36,240 nucleotides of DNA from an uncultured Kiritimatiellota bacterium (lineage in GTDB: Bacteria > Verrucomicrobiota > Kiritimatiellia > RFP12 > DVOR01): assembly GCA_944391065.1 (NCBI GenBank), contig CALXSH010000015.1, positions 1 to 36,240 of the forward strand. Direction: 5' to 3'. The position numbers were made by a program, and so were the translations under genes. Of this stretch, positions 1 through 8,156 are shown one piece after another (within the stretch, counting starts at the first letter, position 1; every line of letters starts with the position of its first letter). Under the pieces are notes generated by a model, which made no database searches, had not been told where the DNA came from, and worked only from the letters and a program-made list of their open reading frames with translations.

Positions 1-115
1 CATTACTAATGTTTCCCCCCGACATTGCCAATGTTTCCCTCCGACATTACTAATGTTGCCCCTCAACATTACCCATGCTTTCCCCCGGCATTGCCCATGC
101 TTTCCCGGCACATGC
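1..115. repeat. Array of palindromic 20-22 bp repeats
   Basis: About five consecutive degenerate units start at 1, 21, 43, 65 and 87, with a spacing of 20-22 bp. Each has a palindromic or near-palindromic core (CATTACTAATG, CATTGCCAATG, CATTACCCATG) followed by a pyrimidine run such as TTTCCC. The units become more divergent to the right and fade into C-rich sequence near 115. The array may extend beyond the left edge of the window. The units are directly abutting, so there are no spacers. Function unknown. Confidence 0.7.
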
Positions 116-189
116 CCCCACCCCTCCCCTTTTCATCGAAAACGTCCCGTTTGTTGACGACTTTTGAGTCGTACCTGAAAAGGGCGGTT

Positions 190-400
190 TTAAGCCGTCT
201 CCAATCGTAGCTGCTGCAGGGGGAGAATGTGGCGAATAAGGGGCTGTAAGAGCACTTCGCGACAAAAAGACAAAAAGAGGCGTGCATAGCCTCTGAGAAT
301 CTTTCTCAGGTTAAACCCGGCGGTAGCAAGGATTGCATTGGCCATGTCTCCGTGTGTACCGAAGAGGAAGTCCGAGATCCAACAGGAATAAGCCTCAGGC
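190..400 (-). pseudogene. IS transposase C-terminal remnant
   Basis: The minus strand reads in one frame through SDFLFGTHGDMANAILA, then GFNLRKILRGYARLF, and ends at a stop at 190-192. The GDMANAI...AGFNLRKIL pattern matches the extreme C-terminus of IS5/IS1182-type DDE transposases, where a conserved Asn/Arg-rich helix closes the domain. An in-frame stop lies just upstream, near 400, and no catalytic core is present, so only about 65 codons survive. There is no visible terminal inverted repeat. The palindromic array at 1-115 lies just downstream of its stop. Confidence 0.7.
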
Positions 401-429
401 TATATCAGAATGCGTTTCCGGCCGGGTCC

Positions 430-942
430 TCAGAGGCTGCGGCCGAAGGCGTAGGCTTCGTCCCAGGCGGGGGTGCCGCGGACGGCGCCGGCTTCAAAGA
501 CGCCGGGGGCGCAGACCGTGCCGACGGTTTCGGAGTCTTCGCAGCAGATCCGGAAGCCGTTGAGCGCGGTGAGGGGGCCGTCGAAACCGGAGGGGTCTTC
601 GTCGGCCATGGTCAGGACGTAGCCGAAGCGCTTGCCGGTCAGCCTGGGGTAGACCATGGTGGAGCGGTCGATGAGGGCTTTGAGCTGGGCGCAGACGGAG
701 TAGAAGTAGACGGGGGAGCCCAGGATGACGGTGTCGGCGGAGAGCATTTCCCGGAGGATTTCCGGGGCGCCGTCGCGGATCGGGCAGCGTCCGGTGCCGC
801 CGGCACAGGCCTGGCAGCCGGTGCAGGGGGCGACGGGGGTGTCGGCCAGGCGGCGGAAGAGGACGGTGTGGCCGGCGTCGCGGGCGCCGTCGGCCACGCG
901 GCGGCAGAGGAGGTCGGAATTGCCGTCACGGCGGGGGGAGGA
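430..942 (-). CDS. NADPH-dependent FMN reductase-like flavoprotein, native N-terminus missing
   Basis: Predicted flavodoxin-fold NAD(P)H-dependent oxidoreductase. The surviving 170 residues begin at SPRRDGNSD, the FMN phosphate-binding loop normally preceded by about seven residues of the first beta strand and Gly. Next come a Cys-rich segment (CTGCQAC followed by GRCP), GSPVYF for flavin contact, and LKALIDR. Family members of this type are about 180-200 residues. The code upstream of 942 is not a native strand: it is the edge of a dispersed repeat that recurs at 3550. The frame happens to stay open through the repeat, with an in-frame GTG at 1020, so a fusion protein is possible, but loss of the first strand makes a pseudogene equally likely. 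No promoter is visible for it. Confidence 0.75.
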   Translation of the reverse strand, partial: SSPRRDGNSDLLCRRVADGARDAGHTVLFRRLADTPVAPCTGCQACAGGTGRCPIRDGAPEILREMLSADTVILGSPVYFYSVCAQLKALIDRSTMVYPRLTGKRFGYVLTMADEDPSGFDGPLTALNGFRICCEDSETVGTVCAPGVFEAGAVRGTPAWDEAYAFGRSL

Positions 943-1239
943 GTGAGCCCCCGTGGGGAGGCGCGGAGGCTCAGGTGCGCGGCGCCGCGGCGACAGCCGC
1001 GGCTTGCTCCCTGAGTGCACATGAAGCCGCCTCCCTGCGGTCGGCGTCGGGAGCAACGGCACCCTCTGCCATGCGGCAGAGGGACTCAAGAGCCGCCCGC
1101 CTTCGCGGGCGGCTATGCCAGGCCCCGACCCAAGGGTCGGGGTACCGCTCCTCACGACCCGCGCAAAGCGCGGGGCTTCATGTGCACTCAGGGAGCGCAG
1201 CGGCGCGCCGCGAAGCGCACCTGAGCCTCCGCGCCTCCC
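943..1239. repeat. Multi-hairpin dispersed repeat, copy 1
   Basis: A ~297 bp element repeated almost perfectly at 3550-3846. It is built as nested inverted repeats. A perfect 25 bp outer stem pairs 956-980 with 1215-1239, and a perfect 22 bp inner stem pairs 1007-1028 with 1174-1195. Between and inside the stems lie local hairpins: CCCTCTGCC/GGCAGAGGG (1062-1083), AGCCGCCCGC/GCGGGCGGCT (1091-1114), CCCCGACCC/GGGTCGGGG (1123-1142), CCCGCGC/GCGCGGG (1158-1174), and a GCCGCGG-type hairpin near 985-1003. It lies 3' of the hydrolase gene and abuts the truncated reductase. There is no protein-coding evidence; long frames through it are a GC effect. It resembles a MITE-like or REP/REPIN-like non-autonomous element, but the family is not recognised. 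Confidence 0.85.
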
Positions 1240-1345
1240 GTCGCCCACGGCATGGCGTCACGGTGCCCTCCGCGCCTCCCGTCGCCCACGGCATGGCGTC
1301 ACGGCGACCCCCGCCTCCCGTCGCCCATGTCATGGCGTCACGGAG
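1232..1345. repeat. Three tandem ~40 bp repeats attached to the structured element
   Basis: Three consecutive units start at 1232, 1273 and 1312 (spacings 41 and 39 bp). Each contains CGCCTCCCGTCGCCCA followed by CATGGCGTCACGG. The central part can fold, with CCGTCGCCCATG facing CATGGCGTCACGG. The second structured copy carries only one full unit (3839-3879) plus a partial CGCGTCACGGCG, so unit number varies between copies. The block fills the space up to the hydrolase stop codon. Confidence 0.8.
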
Positions 1346-1369
1346 CCGAAGTGGGGAGGCGGGCGGGAC

Positions 1370-2479
1370 TCAGGGGGCAGCGCAGCCGAGGGCTTCGCGG
1401 CAGAAGGCTTCGATGGCGTCGAAGGGGATGATGTCGGTGCGGTCGTAGAGGTCGGTGTGGCTGGCGCCGGGCACGATGAGGAGGCGCTTGTTGGCGCCTG
1501 TGAGCTTCGCGAAGACGGCTTCGCCGAAGTAGCGGGAGTGGGCTTTTTCGCCGTGGACGATGAGGACGGGGCTGCGGATCTCGCCGGCGTAGGCCATCAG
1601 GGGGGCATTGAGGAAGGCAATGGCGGAGGTGACGTTCCAGCCCTGGGTGGAGTTGAGCGAGCGGGGGTGGTAGCCGCGCGGGGTCTTGTAGTAGGCGTAG
1701 TAGTCGCGGAGGAACTGCGGGGCGTCGTCGGGCAGGGTGTCGGGAACGCCGCCGGCCCGGCGGGGTTCGCCCCGGCGCAGGTCGTCGAGGCGGGCCGCGG
1801 CCAGGCGGGTGCGGAGGGCATGGCGGGCGGCCTCGGAGTCGTCGGCGTCGAAGTAGCCGTTGGCCGTGACGCGGCTCATGTCGTAGAGGGTGGAGGCGAC
1901 GGTGACGCGGATGCGGGGATCGGCGGCGGCGGCATTGACGGCCAGCCCGCCCCAGCCGCAGATGCCGACAATGCCGATTCGGTCAGGGTCGGCGTCGGGG
2001 CAGAGGGAGAGGCAGTCGACGGCGGCGAGGAAGTCTTCGGTATTGAGGTCGGGGGAGGCGACGTTGCGCGGGTAGCCGCCGCTTTCGCCGGTGTGGGAGG
2101 GATCGAAGGCGAGGGTCAGGAAGCCGCGGGCGGCCAGGGTCTGCGCGTAGAGGCCGGAGCACTGCTCCTTGACGGCGCCGAAGGGTCCGCAGACGGCGAG
2201 CGCCGGCAGGGGGCCCCGGGCCTCGGCGGGACGGTAGAGGTCTCCGGCGAGCGTGACGCCGAAGCGGTTGCGGAAGGTGACCTTGGTGCAGCGCACGCGC
2301 GGGTCGGGCGCAAAGGTCTTGCCGCCCTCGGCGGCGGGGAGGGTCGGAAGGGAAGCGGTCGGGACGGATTCGGATGTCATGGCAGTAACCTCCAATGTCA
2401 GGGTCAGGGTCAGCAGGGCGGCGGCGCCGGCGCGGAGCAGGCGGAGGGGTATCCTTCGGCGGATGCGGGGTGTCGTCAC
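1370..2479 (-). CDS. Alpha/beta hydrolase with Cys nucleophile
   Basis: 369-residue alpha/beta-hydrolase-fold protein. The nucleophile elbow is GICGWGG (172-178) with Cys174 in place of Ser, as in dienelactone-hydrolase-like families. HGEKAHS (309-315) supplies a likely acidic residue, and GASHTDLYD (338-346) holds the catalytic His341. FDPSHTGES (125-133) sits in the oxyanion region. The GTG start at 2479 has AAGGAG eight bases upstream and adds an Arg-rich, hydrophobic leader (residues 1-33) that could be a signal peptide. An ATG at 2380 with GGAGG upstream is a credible alternative giving a cytoplasmic enzyme. The gene is divergent from the LysR gene at 2617, a typical regulator/target pair, so LysR control is likely. 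Substrate unknown. Confidence 0.85.
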   Translation of the reverse strand: MTTPRIRRRIPLRLLRAGAAALLTLTLTLEVTAMTSESVPTASLPTLPAAEGGKTFAPDPRVRCTKVTFRNRFGVTLAGDLYRPAEARGPLPALAVCGPFGAVKEQCSGLYAQTLAARGFLTLAFDPSHTGESGGYPRNVASPDLNTEDFLAAVDCLSLCPDADPDRIGIVGICGWGGLAVNAAAADPRIRVTVASTLYDMSRVTANGYFDADDSEAARHALRTRLAAARLDDLRRGEPRRAGGVPDTLPDDAPQFLRDYYAYYKTPRGYHPRSLNSTQGWNVTSAIAFLNAPLMAYAGEIRSPVLIVHGEKAHSRYFGEAVFAKLTGANKRLLIVPGASHTDLYDRTDIIPFDAIEAFCREALGCAAP

Positions 2480-2565
2480 GGGTGTGTCTCCTTGGGGATT
2501 GGCCTAGGGGGGTGAACGGTCTTTACTGTACCCGATGCGGCGGCGGATTTCCAATACTTCTTGCG

Positions 2566-2580
2566 GCATACGGCTTATGC
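2566..2580. promoter_or_regulatory. Candidate LysR operator in the divergent intergenic region
   Basis: GCATA-N5-TATGC is a perfect interrupted palindrome in the 137 bp between the divergently transcribed hydrolase (start 2479) and LysR (start 2617) genes. LysR proteins usually bind such dyads near their own promoter. It does not have the classical T-N11-A spacing, so the assignment is positional. A TTGACA at 2581-2586 follows directly, but no convincing -10 box is placed for it. Confidence 0.4.
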
Positions 2581-2616
2581 TTGACAGGCATGGCCGGGCT
2601 TGGCATGCTGAGGGGC

Positions 2617-3525
2617 ATGGAACTCCGTGTACTGCGCTATTTCGTGGCTGCCGCCCGGGAGGGCTCCGTAACGGCTGCCTCCCGCCTGCTGCATGTGACG
2701 CAGCCGACGCTGTCGCGTCAGCTGCGGGAACTCGAGAACGAACTCGGGCAGCGGCTTTTCGTTCGCTCCTCGCACCGACTGAGGCTGACGCAGGAGGGGA
2801 CCTTTCTGCTGAAACGGGCCGAGACGCTGATCGCCCTGGCGGACCGGACGGCCGCCGATTTCCGCGGCATGCGGGGGGCCGAGCCCGTCGGGACGGTCGC
2901 TTTCGGCTGCGCCGAGACGCGGGCCATGCATCCGGTCGCGGCGGTGATGCGCAGGGTCCGGGAGCGGCATCCGGGCGTGGATTACCGCGTGGTCAGCGCT
3001 TCGGCCGAGGATACGCTGGCCGATCTGGAGTGCGGGCTGCTGGACTTCGGCATCGTGATTCAGCCGACCGACATTTCGGGCTATGAGTCGCTGCCGCTGC
3101 CTTTCCGCAACCGGTGGGGACTGCTGGTGCCCGCCGGGGATCCGGCTTTCGGCGGGAGCGTCGCGCGCGAGGCGCTGTCCGGGCTGCCGCTCATCTGCCC
3201 GCGGGCCGTGGCGCGGGCCGCGGCAGGGGGCGGGTCGCCCTCCTTCCGGGCCTGGTTCGGCGATCTGCTGCCGCGGCTGAACGTCGTGGCGACGTGCAAT
3301 CTGGCGTACAATGCCGCCGTGCTTGCCGCGCAGGGGCTGGGCTGCGCGCTGACGCTGGAGGGTCTCGTCGGCAGGGACTGCTTCCCCGGGCTGCGCTTTG
3401 TGCCGCTCGCGCCGGCCCTGGAATCCAAGACGCATCTGATCTGGAAGCGCCATCAGCGCCTCACACCGGCCGCCGCGGCCTTTCTCGAGGCCTGCGAAGC
3501 GGGCATCGCCCCGGCGGACGCGTAG
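2617..3525 (+). CDS. LysR-family transcriptional regulator
   Basis: 302-residue LysR-type regulator and the only clear plus-strand gene. Residues 1-60 form the winged helix-turn-helix, starting MELRVLRYFVAAAREGSV and containing AASRLLHVTQPTLSRQ and a LENELGQRLF recognition/wing segment. Residues ~90-295 form the periplasmic-binding-protein-like effector domain (GTVAFGCAET through LIWKRHQRLTPAA). The ATG at 2617 is chosen because the family begins MEL/MDL right before the first helix; an in-frame ATG at 2605 would add MLRG. It probably controls the divergent hydrolase. It ends 24 bp before the second structured repeat, which separates it from the convergent LRR gene. Confidence 0.92.
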   Translation: MELRVLRYFVAAAREGSVTAASRLLHVTQPTLSRQLRELENELGQRLFVRSSHRLRLTQEGTFLLKRAETLIALADRTAADFRGMRGAEPVGTVAFGCAETRAMHPVAAVMRRVRERHPGVDYRVVSASAEDTLADLECGLLDFGIVIQPTDISGYESLPLPFRNRWGLLVPAGDPAFGGSVAREALSGLPLICPRAVARAAAGGGSPSFRAWFGDLLPRLNVVATCNLAYNAAVLAAQGLGCALTLEGLVGRDCFPGLRFVPLAPALESKTHLIWKRHQRLTPAAAAFLEACEAGIAPADA

Positions 3526-3549
3526 GGGCGCGGAGGGGCGCCGTGAGGG

Positions 3550-3898
3550 GTGAGCCCCCGTGGGGAGGCGCGGAGGCTCAGGTGCGCGGCGCCGCGGCGA
3601 CAGCCGCGGCTTGCTCCCTGAGTGCACATGAAGCCGCCTCCCTGCGGTCGGCGTCGGGAGCAACGGCACCCTCTGCCATGCGGCAGAGGGACTCAAGAGC
3701 CGCCCGCCTTCGCGGGCGGCTATGCCAGGCCCCGACCCAAGGGTCGGGGTACCGCTCCTCACGACCCGCGCAAAGCGCGGGGCTTTGTGTGCACTCAGGG
3801 AGCGCAGCGGCGCGCCGCGAAGCGCACCTGAGCCTCCGCGCCTCCCGTCGCCCATGTCATGGCGTCACGGTGCCCTCCGCGCGTCACGGCGCCCGGGG
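3550..3898. repeat. Multi-hairpin dispersed repeat, copy 2
   Basis: Direct repeat of 943-1239, offset 2607 bp, in the same orientation. 3550-3846 differs from copy 1 at only two adjacent positions (CA to TG, at 3786-3787) in the inner stem. The outer stem is 3563-3587 with 3822-3846 and the inner stem is 3614-3635 with 3781-3802. One full ~40 bp tandem unit follows (3839-3879), then a partial unit to about 3898. It occupies the gap between the convergent LysR and LRR-protein genes and could act as a bidirectional terminator or 3' stabilising structure. No T-run typical of an intrinsic terminator is present. Confidence 0.85.
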
Positions 3899-3901
3899 GC
3901 C

Positions 3902-6900
3902 TTACTGTGCGCGCACGCGGAAGAAGCGGGCCGCACCGGCGGTGTCGAGGGTGACGGCGGCTTCGGCCGTCGTGTCGTCGAGGCGTTTCCAGTCGAGGGG
4001 GCCGGAGAGCAGGTCGCCCCAGAGCGGGGTGCCGTCGGGATCCGCGGCTCCGGGCGAGGGCCCGGGGCCGCCGGCCAGGGTGAAGAGGCCGGCGGGCGCG
4101 TAGGGGGCCGAGAGCTGCCCAGCCAAAGCGCGGACGCGGAGGGTGAGGGTCACGGCGCCGTCCGCGGAGACGTCCAGGGCGGCAATCTCCAGCGCGGCCT
4201 GCGCGGCGACCGTCAGCGTCTCTCCGGAGAGGGTCTGCAGGGCACCGGCGGCGGGGCGCGAGAGGGCCGGCACCACGCCGAGCGTGCGGGCGGCGGCGAG
4301 GGTTTCGGCGGTGGTGCCCTCGGCCAGCGCGACGGCGCCCGAGGTCACGCCCCGCTCCGTCAGGCAGTTCAGGAGCCAGAGGGCGGTTTCGCCCGGGAGC
4401 GTCTCGGAACCGGCGGCGGCCAGGGTCGGGCCGGAGGCATCCGGGCTCATCTTCAGACCGGCCCAGCGGCCGTCTTCGTCAAGGACTTCGCCCCAGGCAT
4501 CGGCCAGCATCGCGGGATAGGTGCCCGGAATGTTTTTCTCTTTCTGGAAGGGAGGATAGGTATAGACGGTGCCTGCCTCCTGAGGGGGGAGGCCCCGGAA
4601 GGTGACGGAGGTCAGACTGCTGCCGCCGTTGAACGCATTGTTGCCGATCCAGGCGACGCCTGCCGGGACGGTCAGCGACGTCAGCCCCGGGCAGGCAAAG
4701 AAGGCGTAATCCTGAATGGCCGTCAGCGTCTCGGGGAGCGTCACGGCGGTCAGGCTCTGGCATCCGTAAAAGGCGCTTGCGCCGATCTCCTCCAGGGCGG
4801 CCGGCAGCGTGACGGATTCGAGCAGGGCACAACCCTGGAAGGCCCGCTCCCCGATGACGGTCACGGTGTCGGGGATGACGACGGAGGTCAGGGTCCACTG
4901 GCACTGGTCCGTGGCAAAGGCCTCGTTGCCGATGGCCGTGACGGGATAGCCGCCAAGGCGGTCGGGGATGACGCACGCCGCCTCAATAAATCCGGAAATG
5001 CCGGTCACGGTCGCCCGGTTTCCCTCGACGGCATACGCGAAGCCTAGCTGCTTCATGACCAGCCCATACCACGTGCCGTCAGGCCCGATGAAGGGTTCCC
5101 AGGCATCGGCATAATCCATCCCATAGATCCCCGTGCAACCGGAGGGGAAGGCAGAGGTGCCGACCGTCGTCGGCGGCGCCCCGTCGAAGTAAATCCGCGT
5201 CAGTGCGGTACACGCATCGAAGGCGTAGGAGCCTACGGAGGTCAGCCCGGCCGGCAGCGTCACCGAGGGCAGAGACGAGCAGTAGGAAAAGGCTGCGGCC
5301 CCAATGGCCGTCAGGCCGGCGGGAAGGTCCACCGAGGTCAGGGACGAACAGCGGGCAAAAACCCCGTATCCGAGCGTGTTCAGGCCCGCCGGCAGGACCA
5401 CCGACCGCAGACCCGTGCAGCTATTGAAGGCCGAATCCCCAATGGCCGTCAGGCTGTCCGGCAAATCCACCGAGGCCAGACTGCCGCAGCCGGAAAAGGC
5501 CAAAGCGCCGATTGCCGTCAAGCCTTCGGAGAACGTCACGGAGGAGAGCGCCCTGGAGGAGGCGAAGGCCGATTCCCCGACCGTCTTCAGGCTCGGCGGC
5601 AGGGTTACCGACTGCAGGCTTGCGCAATAGAGGAATGCCCCCTTGCCGAGCTCCGTCAGGCCCGACGGGAGCACGGCCTTCCCCAGCGCCGTACAGGAGA
5701 CAAAGGCGGACTCCCCGATGGACGTCAGGCCCGACGGGAACGTGACCGAGGCCAGACTCACGCAGTTGGAAAAGGCGGAGGCGCCGATCGTCTTCAGGCC
5801 GCTCTGAAGCTCCGCCTCCTCCAACGCCGCGCACCGGGCGAAAGCCTCCTCCCCGATGCTTTCCAGACCGACAGGGAAGTAGACCGACGAGAGCCTGTCA
5901 CACCCGAAAAAGGCCCCTGCGCCCACAGTCTTCAGGCCGGAGGGCAGAACTGCCGAAGGCAGGCTGTCGCATTCGGAGAAAGCCTCGCTCCCGAGGGTTT
6001 TCAGGCCTTCCAGCAGCAGCACGGAGGTCAGCGCGGTGCAGGAGGCAAACGCCCGCTCCCCGATCTCCGTCATGCCCTCCGGCAGATCCGCCGCACCCAG
6101 ACCCGCAGATTCAAACGCGCGCTTTCCGATGCTTCTGAGCCCTGCCGGCAGGAAGAGCCTTTTCAGCGCAGCCCGCCCGGAGAAGGCCGCCTCTCCGACG
6201 GCCGCCACCGGGCAGCCCTCCAGCATGGGCGGTATCACAAGAAGTTCGGAGCCCGCGGCTTCGGCGGTGAATCCGGTAATCGTCGCCCGGCCTTCGCCGA
6301 GCGTGTATGTGACGGGCAGCGGGGCCGGCGCAATGGCTCTCCAGGGGTCCGTGTCGGCGACCGCTTCCCAGGCCTCCCGATGCGCCGGCAGATAATACCC
6401 CTTAAGGCCACGGCCCTCAGGGAAAGTCTCCACGATGTCCGATATGGTGACCCGCGGCGGCGGACCGTCGAAAAAGAGGGTCACGCCGGTACATCCGTAA
6501 AATGCCGCCGCGAGGTAATCAATGCCCGCCGGGAGGGTTACGGAGCGCAGGGACCAGGCATTCTGAAACGCATTCGAGCCGATTTCCGTCACCGGGTAAG
6601 GCCCCACCGTCGGCGGGATGAGGATATCCGGGTCGTACTCCGTCTCACGGGCGGTAACCGTCACCTCGCCGCCCTGAATTTCATACCTGAAGCACAGCCG
6701 CCGCATGTCGAGGCCGTTCCAGACGACCTCCGTGCCGAGAGCCGCCTCCCAGGCATCGCGGTGGGAGCTCCAGTAGTAGCCGCACAGGCCCTCCGGGAAA
6801 GCGGTCGGGTCGGTCTGGGCGGGCGGCCCCCCCAGGAAGAAGACCGCGCTCATGGAGGTACAGCCGGCGAAGGCTTCGGCCCCGACCTCGGCCACCCCTG

Positions 6901-8131
6901 CCGGCAGCATCACCGGGGCCAGCGCGGTGCATCCGGAAAAGGCCCTCACGCCGAGCGTCCTCAGAGTGGCCGGGAAGTCCGCCGCCTTCAGCTTTGGGCA
7001 GTTGGCAAAAGCATCCTCCCCGATGCTCTCCAGCCCTTCCCGAAAGGTCACCGTCTCCAGTTTGTCGCATCCCGAGAAGGCATCGCTCCCGATGCTCCGC
7101 AGGCTCTTGGGCAACGTCAGCTCCGGCAGCGCATCGCACCCCGAGAAGGCCTGATTCCCAATGGAGGTCAGTCCCTCCGGAAGCATCACCGTCTGCAGCG
7201 CAATTTTGGAAAAAAAGGCCCATTCCCCGACAGCCGTCACCGGGTATCCGTCCAGAACCGCAGGGATGATAAGCTCCCGGCCGAGATCGACGTCATAGCG
7301 GGGGCCGATAATCACCGCGCAGCCGTTTTCGATCTCGTAGTCCAGGGGCTGCTCCCTCAGGGGCATCGCATTCCAGGGGACCTCGGCCGCGGCGGCTTCC
7401 CACGCCGCGGCATACCGCTCCGAATAGGTCACCCGGGCGACGCCGGAGGGAAAGGCGTCCGCCCCGACCGTCGGCGGCTCGCCGTCAAAGAAGAGGTAGC
7501 GCAACGCATCGCACCCGTCGAAGACGCGTTCCCCGACAGCCCTCAGGCTCTCGGGAAAGACCACCGTCGTCAGACTGCCGCAGCCGGAAAAGGCCTCATC
7601 GTCAATCCTCGCCAACCCCTTCGGGAGCGTCACCGACCGAAAGGCCCCGCCGACAAAGGCCTGCTCCCCAATCTGGCGGACCTCCCCCGAGAAAGAGAGC
7701 GCCTCCAGGCGCGTACTGCCGTAAAATGCCCGTGAACCGATCGTGTCCGCATCGCCGAGGAAGGAGACCGACGTCAGGTTGCCGCACCGGTAAAAAGCCA
7801 TGACGGAGATATCTCCCACGTCCCCGAGAAACGTCACCGACGTCAGGTTGCCGCACTCGTAAAAGGCCTGAGTCCCAATCCTATCCAGGCCCCCCGGCAG
7901 CGTCACCGACACCAGCGTCTCACTGAGCAGGAAAGCATTATCCCCGACAGCCGTCACCGGATACCCGTCCAGTTCGGAGGGGATCGTCAGATCGGCCGGC
8001 ACCGTGCCGAAGAATCCGGTGACGGTGGCTTTGCCGTCGATGACCGTGTAGGAGAATCTGCCCTCCGCAGAGTCGGCACGGAGCGCGGCGGCGCCCAGCA
8101 GGAGGATGCAGAGGGGGAGGATTCGTGTCAT
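3902..8131 (-). CDS. BspA-like leucine-rich-repeat surface protein
   Basis: 1409 residues, starting at ATG 8131 with AAGGAG seven bases upstream. A signal peptide (MTRILPLCILLLGAAALRA) is followed by more than thirty 23-residue BspA/LRR_5 repeats of the form L-x-x-IG-x-x-AF-x-x-C-x-x-L-x-x-V-x-LP. The repeats fall into five blocks, each opened by a Y-x-[IV]...VTG...IP...GYPVTAIG module and closed by a DAWE...W linker. The last ~190 residues are non-LRR and end GAARFFRVRAQ, a terminal pattern often seen in large secreted PVC-group proteins. No transmembrane anchor or LPXTG motif is visible. BspA-type proteins bind host matrix or other cells, and adhesion is the likely role. The gene starts 25 bp after the kinase-like gene and is probably cotranscribed with it. 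Confidence 0.9.
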   Translation of the reverse strand: MTRILPLCILLLGAAALRADSAEGRFSYTVIDGKATVTGFFGTVPADLTIPSELDGYPVTAVGDNAFLLSETLVSVTLPGGLDRIGTQAFYECGNLTSVTFLGDVGDISVMAFYRCGNLTSVSFLGDADTIGSRAFYGSTRLEALSFSGEVRQIGEQAFVGGAFRSVTLPKGLARIDDEAFSGCGSLTTVVFPESLRAVGERVFDGCDALRYLFFDGEPPTVGADAFPSGVARVTYSERYAAAWEAAAAEVPWNAMPLREQPLDYEIENGCAVIIGPRYDVDLGRELIIPAVLDGYPVTAVGEWAFFSKIALQTVMLPEGLTSIGNQAFSGCDALPELTLPKSLRSIGSDAFSGCDKLETVTFREGLESIGEDAFANCPKLKAADFPATLRTLGVRAFSGCTALAPVMLPAGVAEVGAEAFAGCTSMSAVFFLGGPPAQTDPTAFPEGLCGYYWSSHRDAWEAALGTEVVWNGLDMRRLCFRYEIQGGEVTVTARETEYDPDILIPPTVGPYPVTEIGSNAFQNAWSLRSVTLPAGIDYLAAAFYGCTGVTLFFDGPPPRVTISDIVETFPEGRGLKGYYLPAHREAWEAVADTDPWRAIAPAPLPVTYTLGEGRATITGFTAEAAGSELLVIPPMLEGCPVAAVGEAAFSGRAALKRLFLPAGLRSIGKRAFESAGLGAADLPEGMTEIGERAFASCTALTSVLLLEGLKTLGSEAFSECDSLPSAVLPSGLKTVGAGAFFGCDRLSSVYFPVGLESIGEEAFARCAALEEAELQSGLKTIGASAFSNCVSLASVTFPSGLTSIGESAFVSCTALGKAVLPSGLTELGKGAFLYCASLQSVTLPPSLKTVGESAFASSRALSSVTFSEGLTAIGALAFSGCGSLASVDLPDSLTAIGDSAFNSCTGLRSVVLPAGLNTLGYGVFARCSSLTSVDLPAGLTAIGAAAFSYCSSLPSVTLPAGLTSVGSYAFDACTALTRIYFDGAPPTTVGTSAFPSGCTGIYGMDYADAWEPFIGPDGTWYGLVMKQLGFAYAVEGNRATVTGISGFIEAACVIPDRLGGYPVTAIGNEAFATDQCQWTLTSVVIPDTVTVIGERAFQGCALLESVTLPAALEEIGASAFYGCQSLTAVTLPETLTAIQDYAFFACPGLTSLTVPAGVAWIGNNAFNGGSSLTSVTFRGLPPQEAGTVYTYPPFQKEKNIPGTYPAMLADAWGEVLDEDGRWAGLKMSPDASGPTLAAAGSETLPGETALWLLNCLTERGVTSGAVALAEGTTAETLAAARTLGVVPALSRPAAGALQTLSGETLTVAAQAALEIAALDVSADGAVTLTLRVRALAGQLSAPYAPAGLFTLAGGPGPSPGAADPDGTPLWGDLLSGPLDWKRLDDTTAEAAVTLDTAGAARFFRVRAQ

Positions 8132-8156
8132 GGCGGGTCTCCTTGGGCGGCGGGGC

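Noticed and set aside
1..115. CRISPR array
   Set aside because: Units abut each other at 20-22 bp with no unique spacers, and no cas genes are present.
2575..3855. Long minus-strand frame covering repeat copy 2 and the LysR gene
   Set aside because: The LysR sense frame has the complete HTH and effector domain. The first ~100 residues are translation of the structured repeat, which reads the same in both copies.
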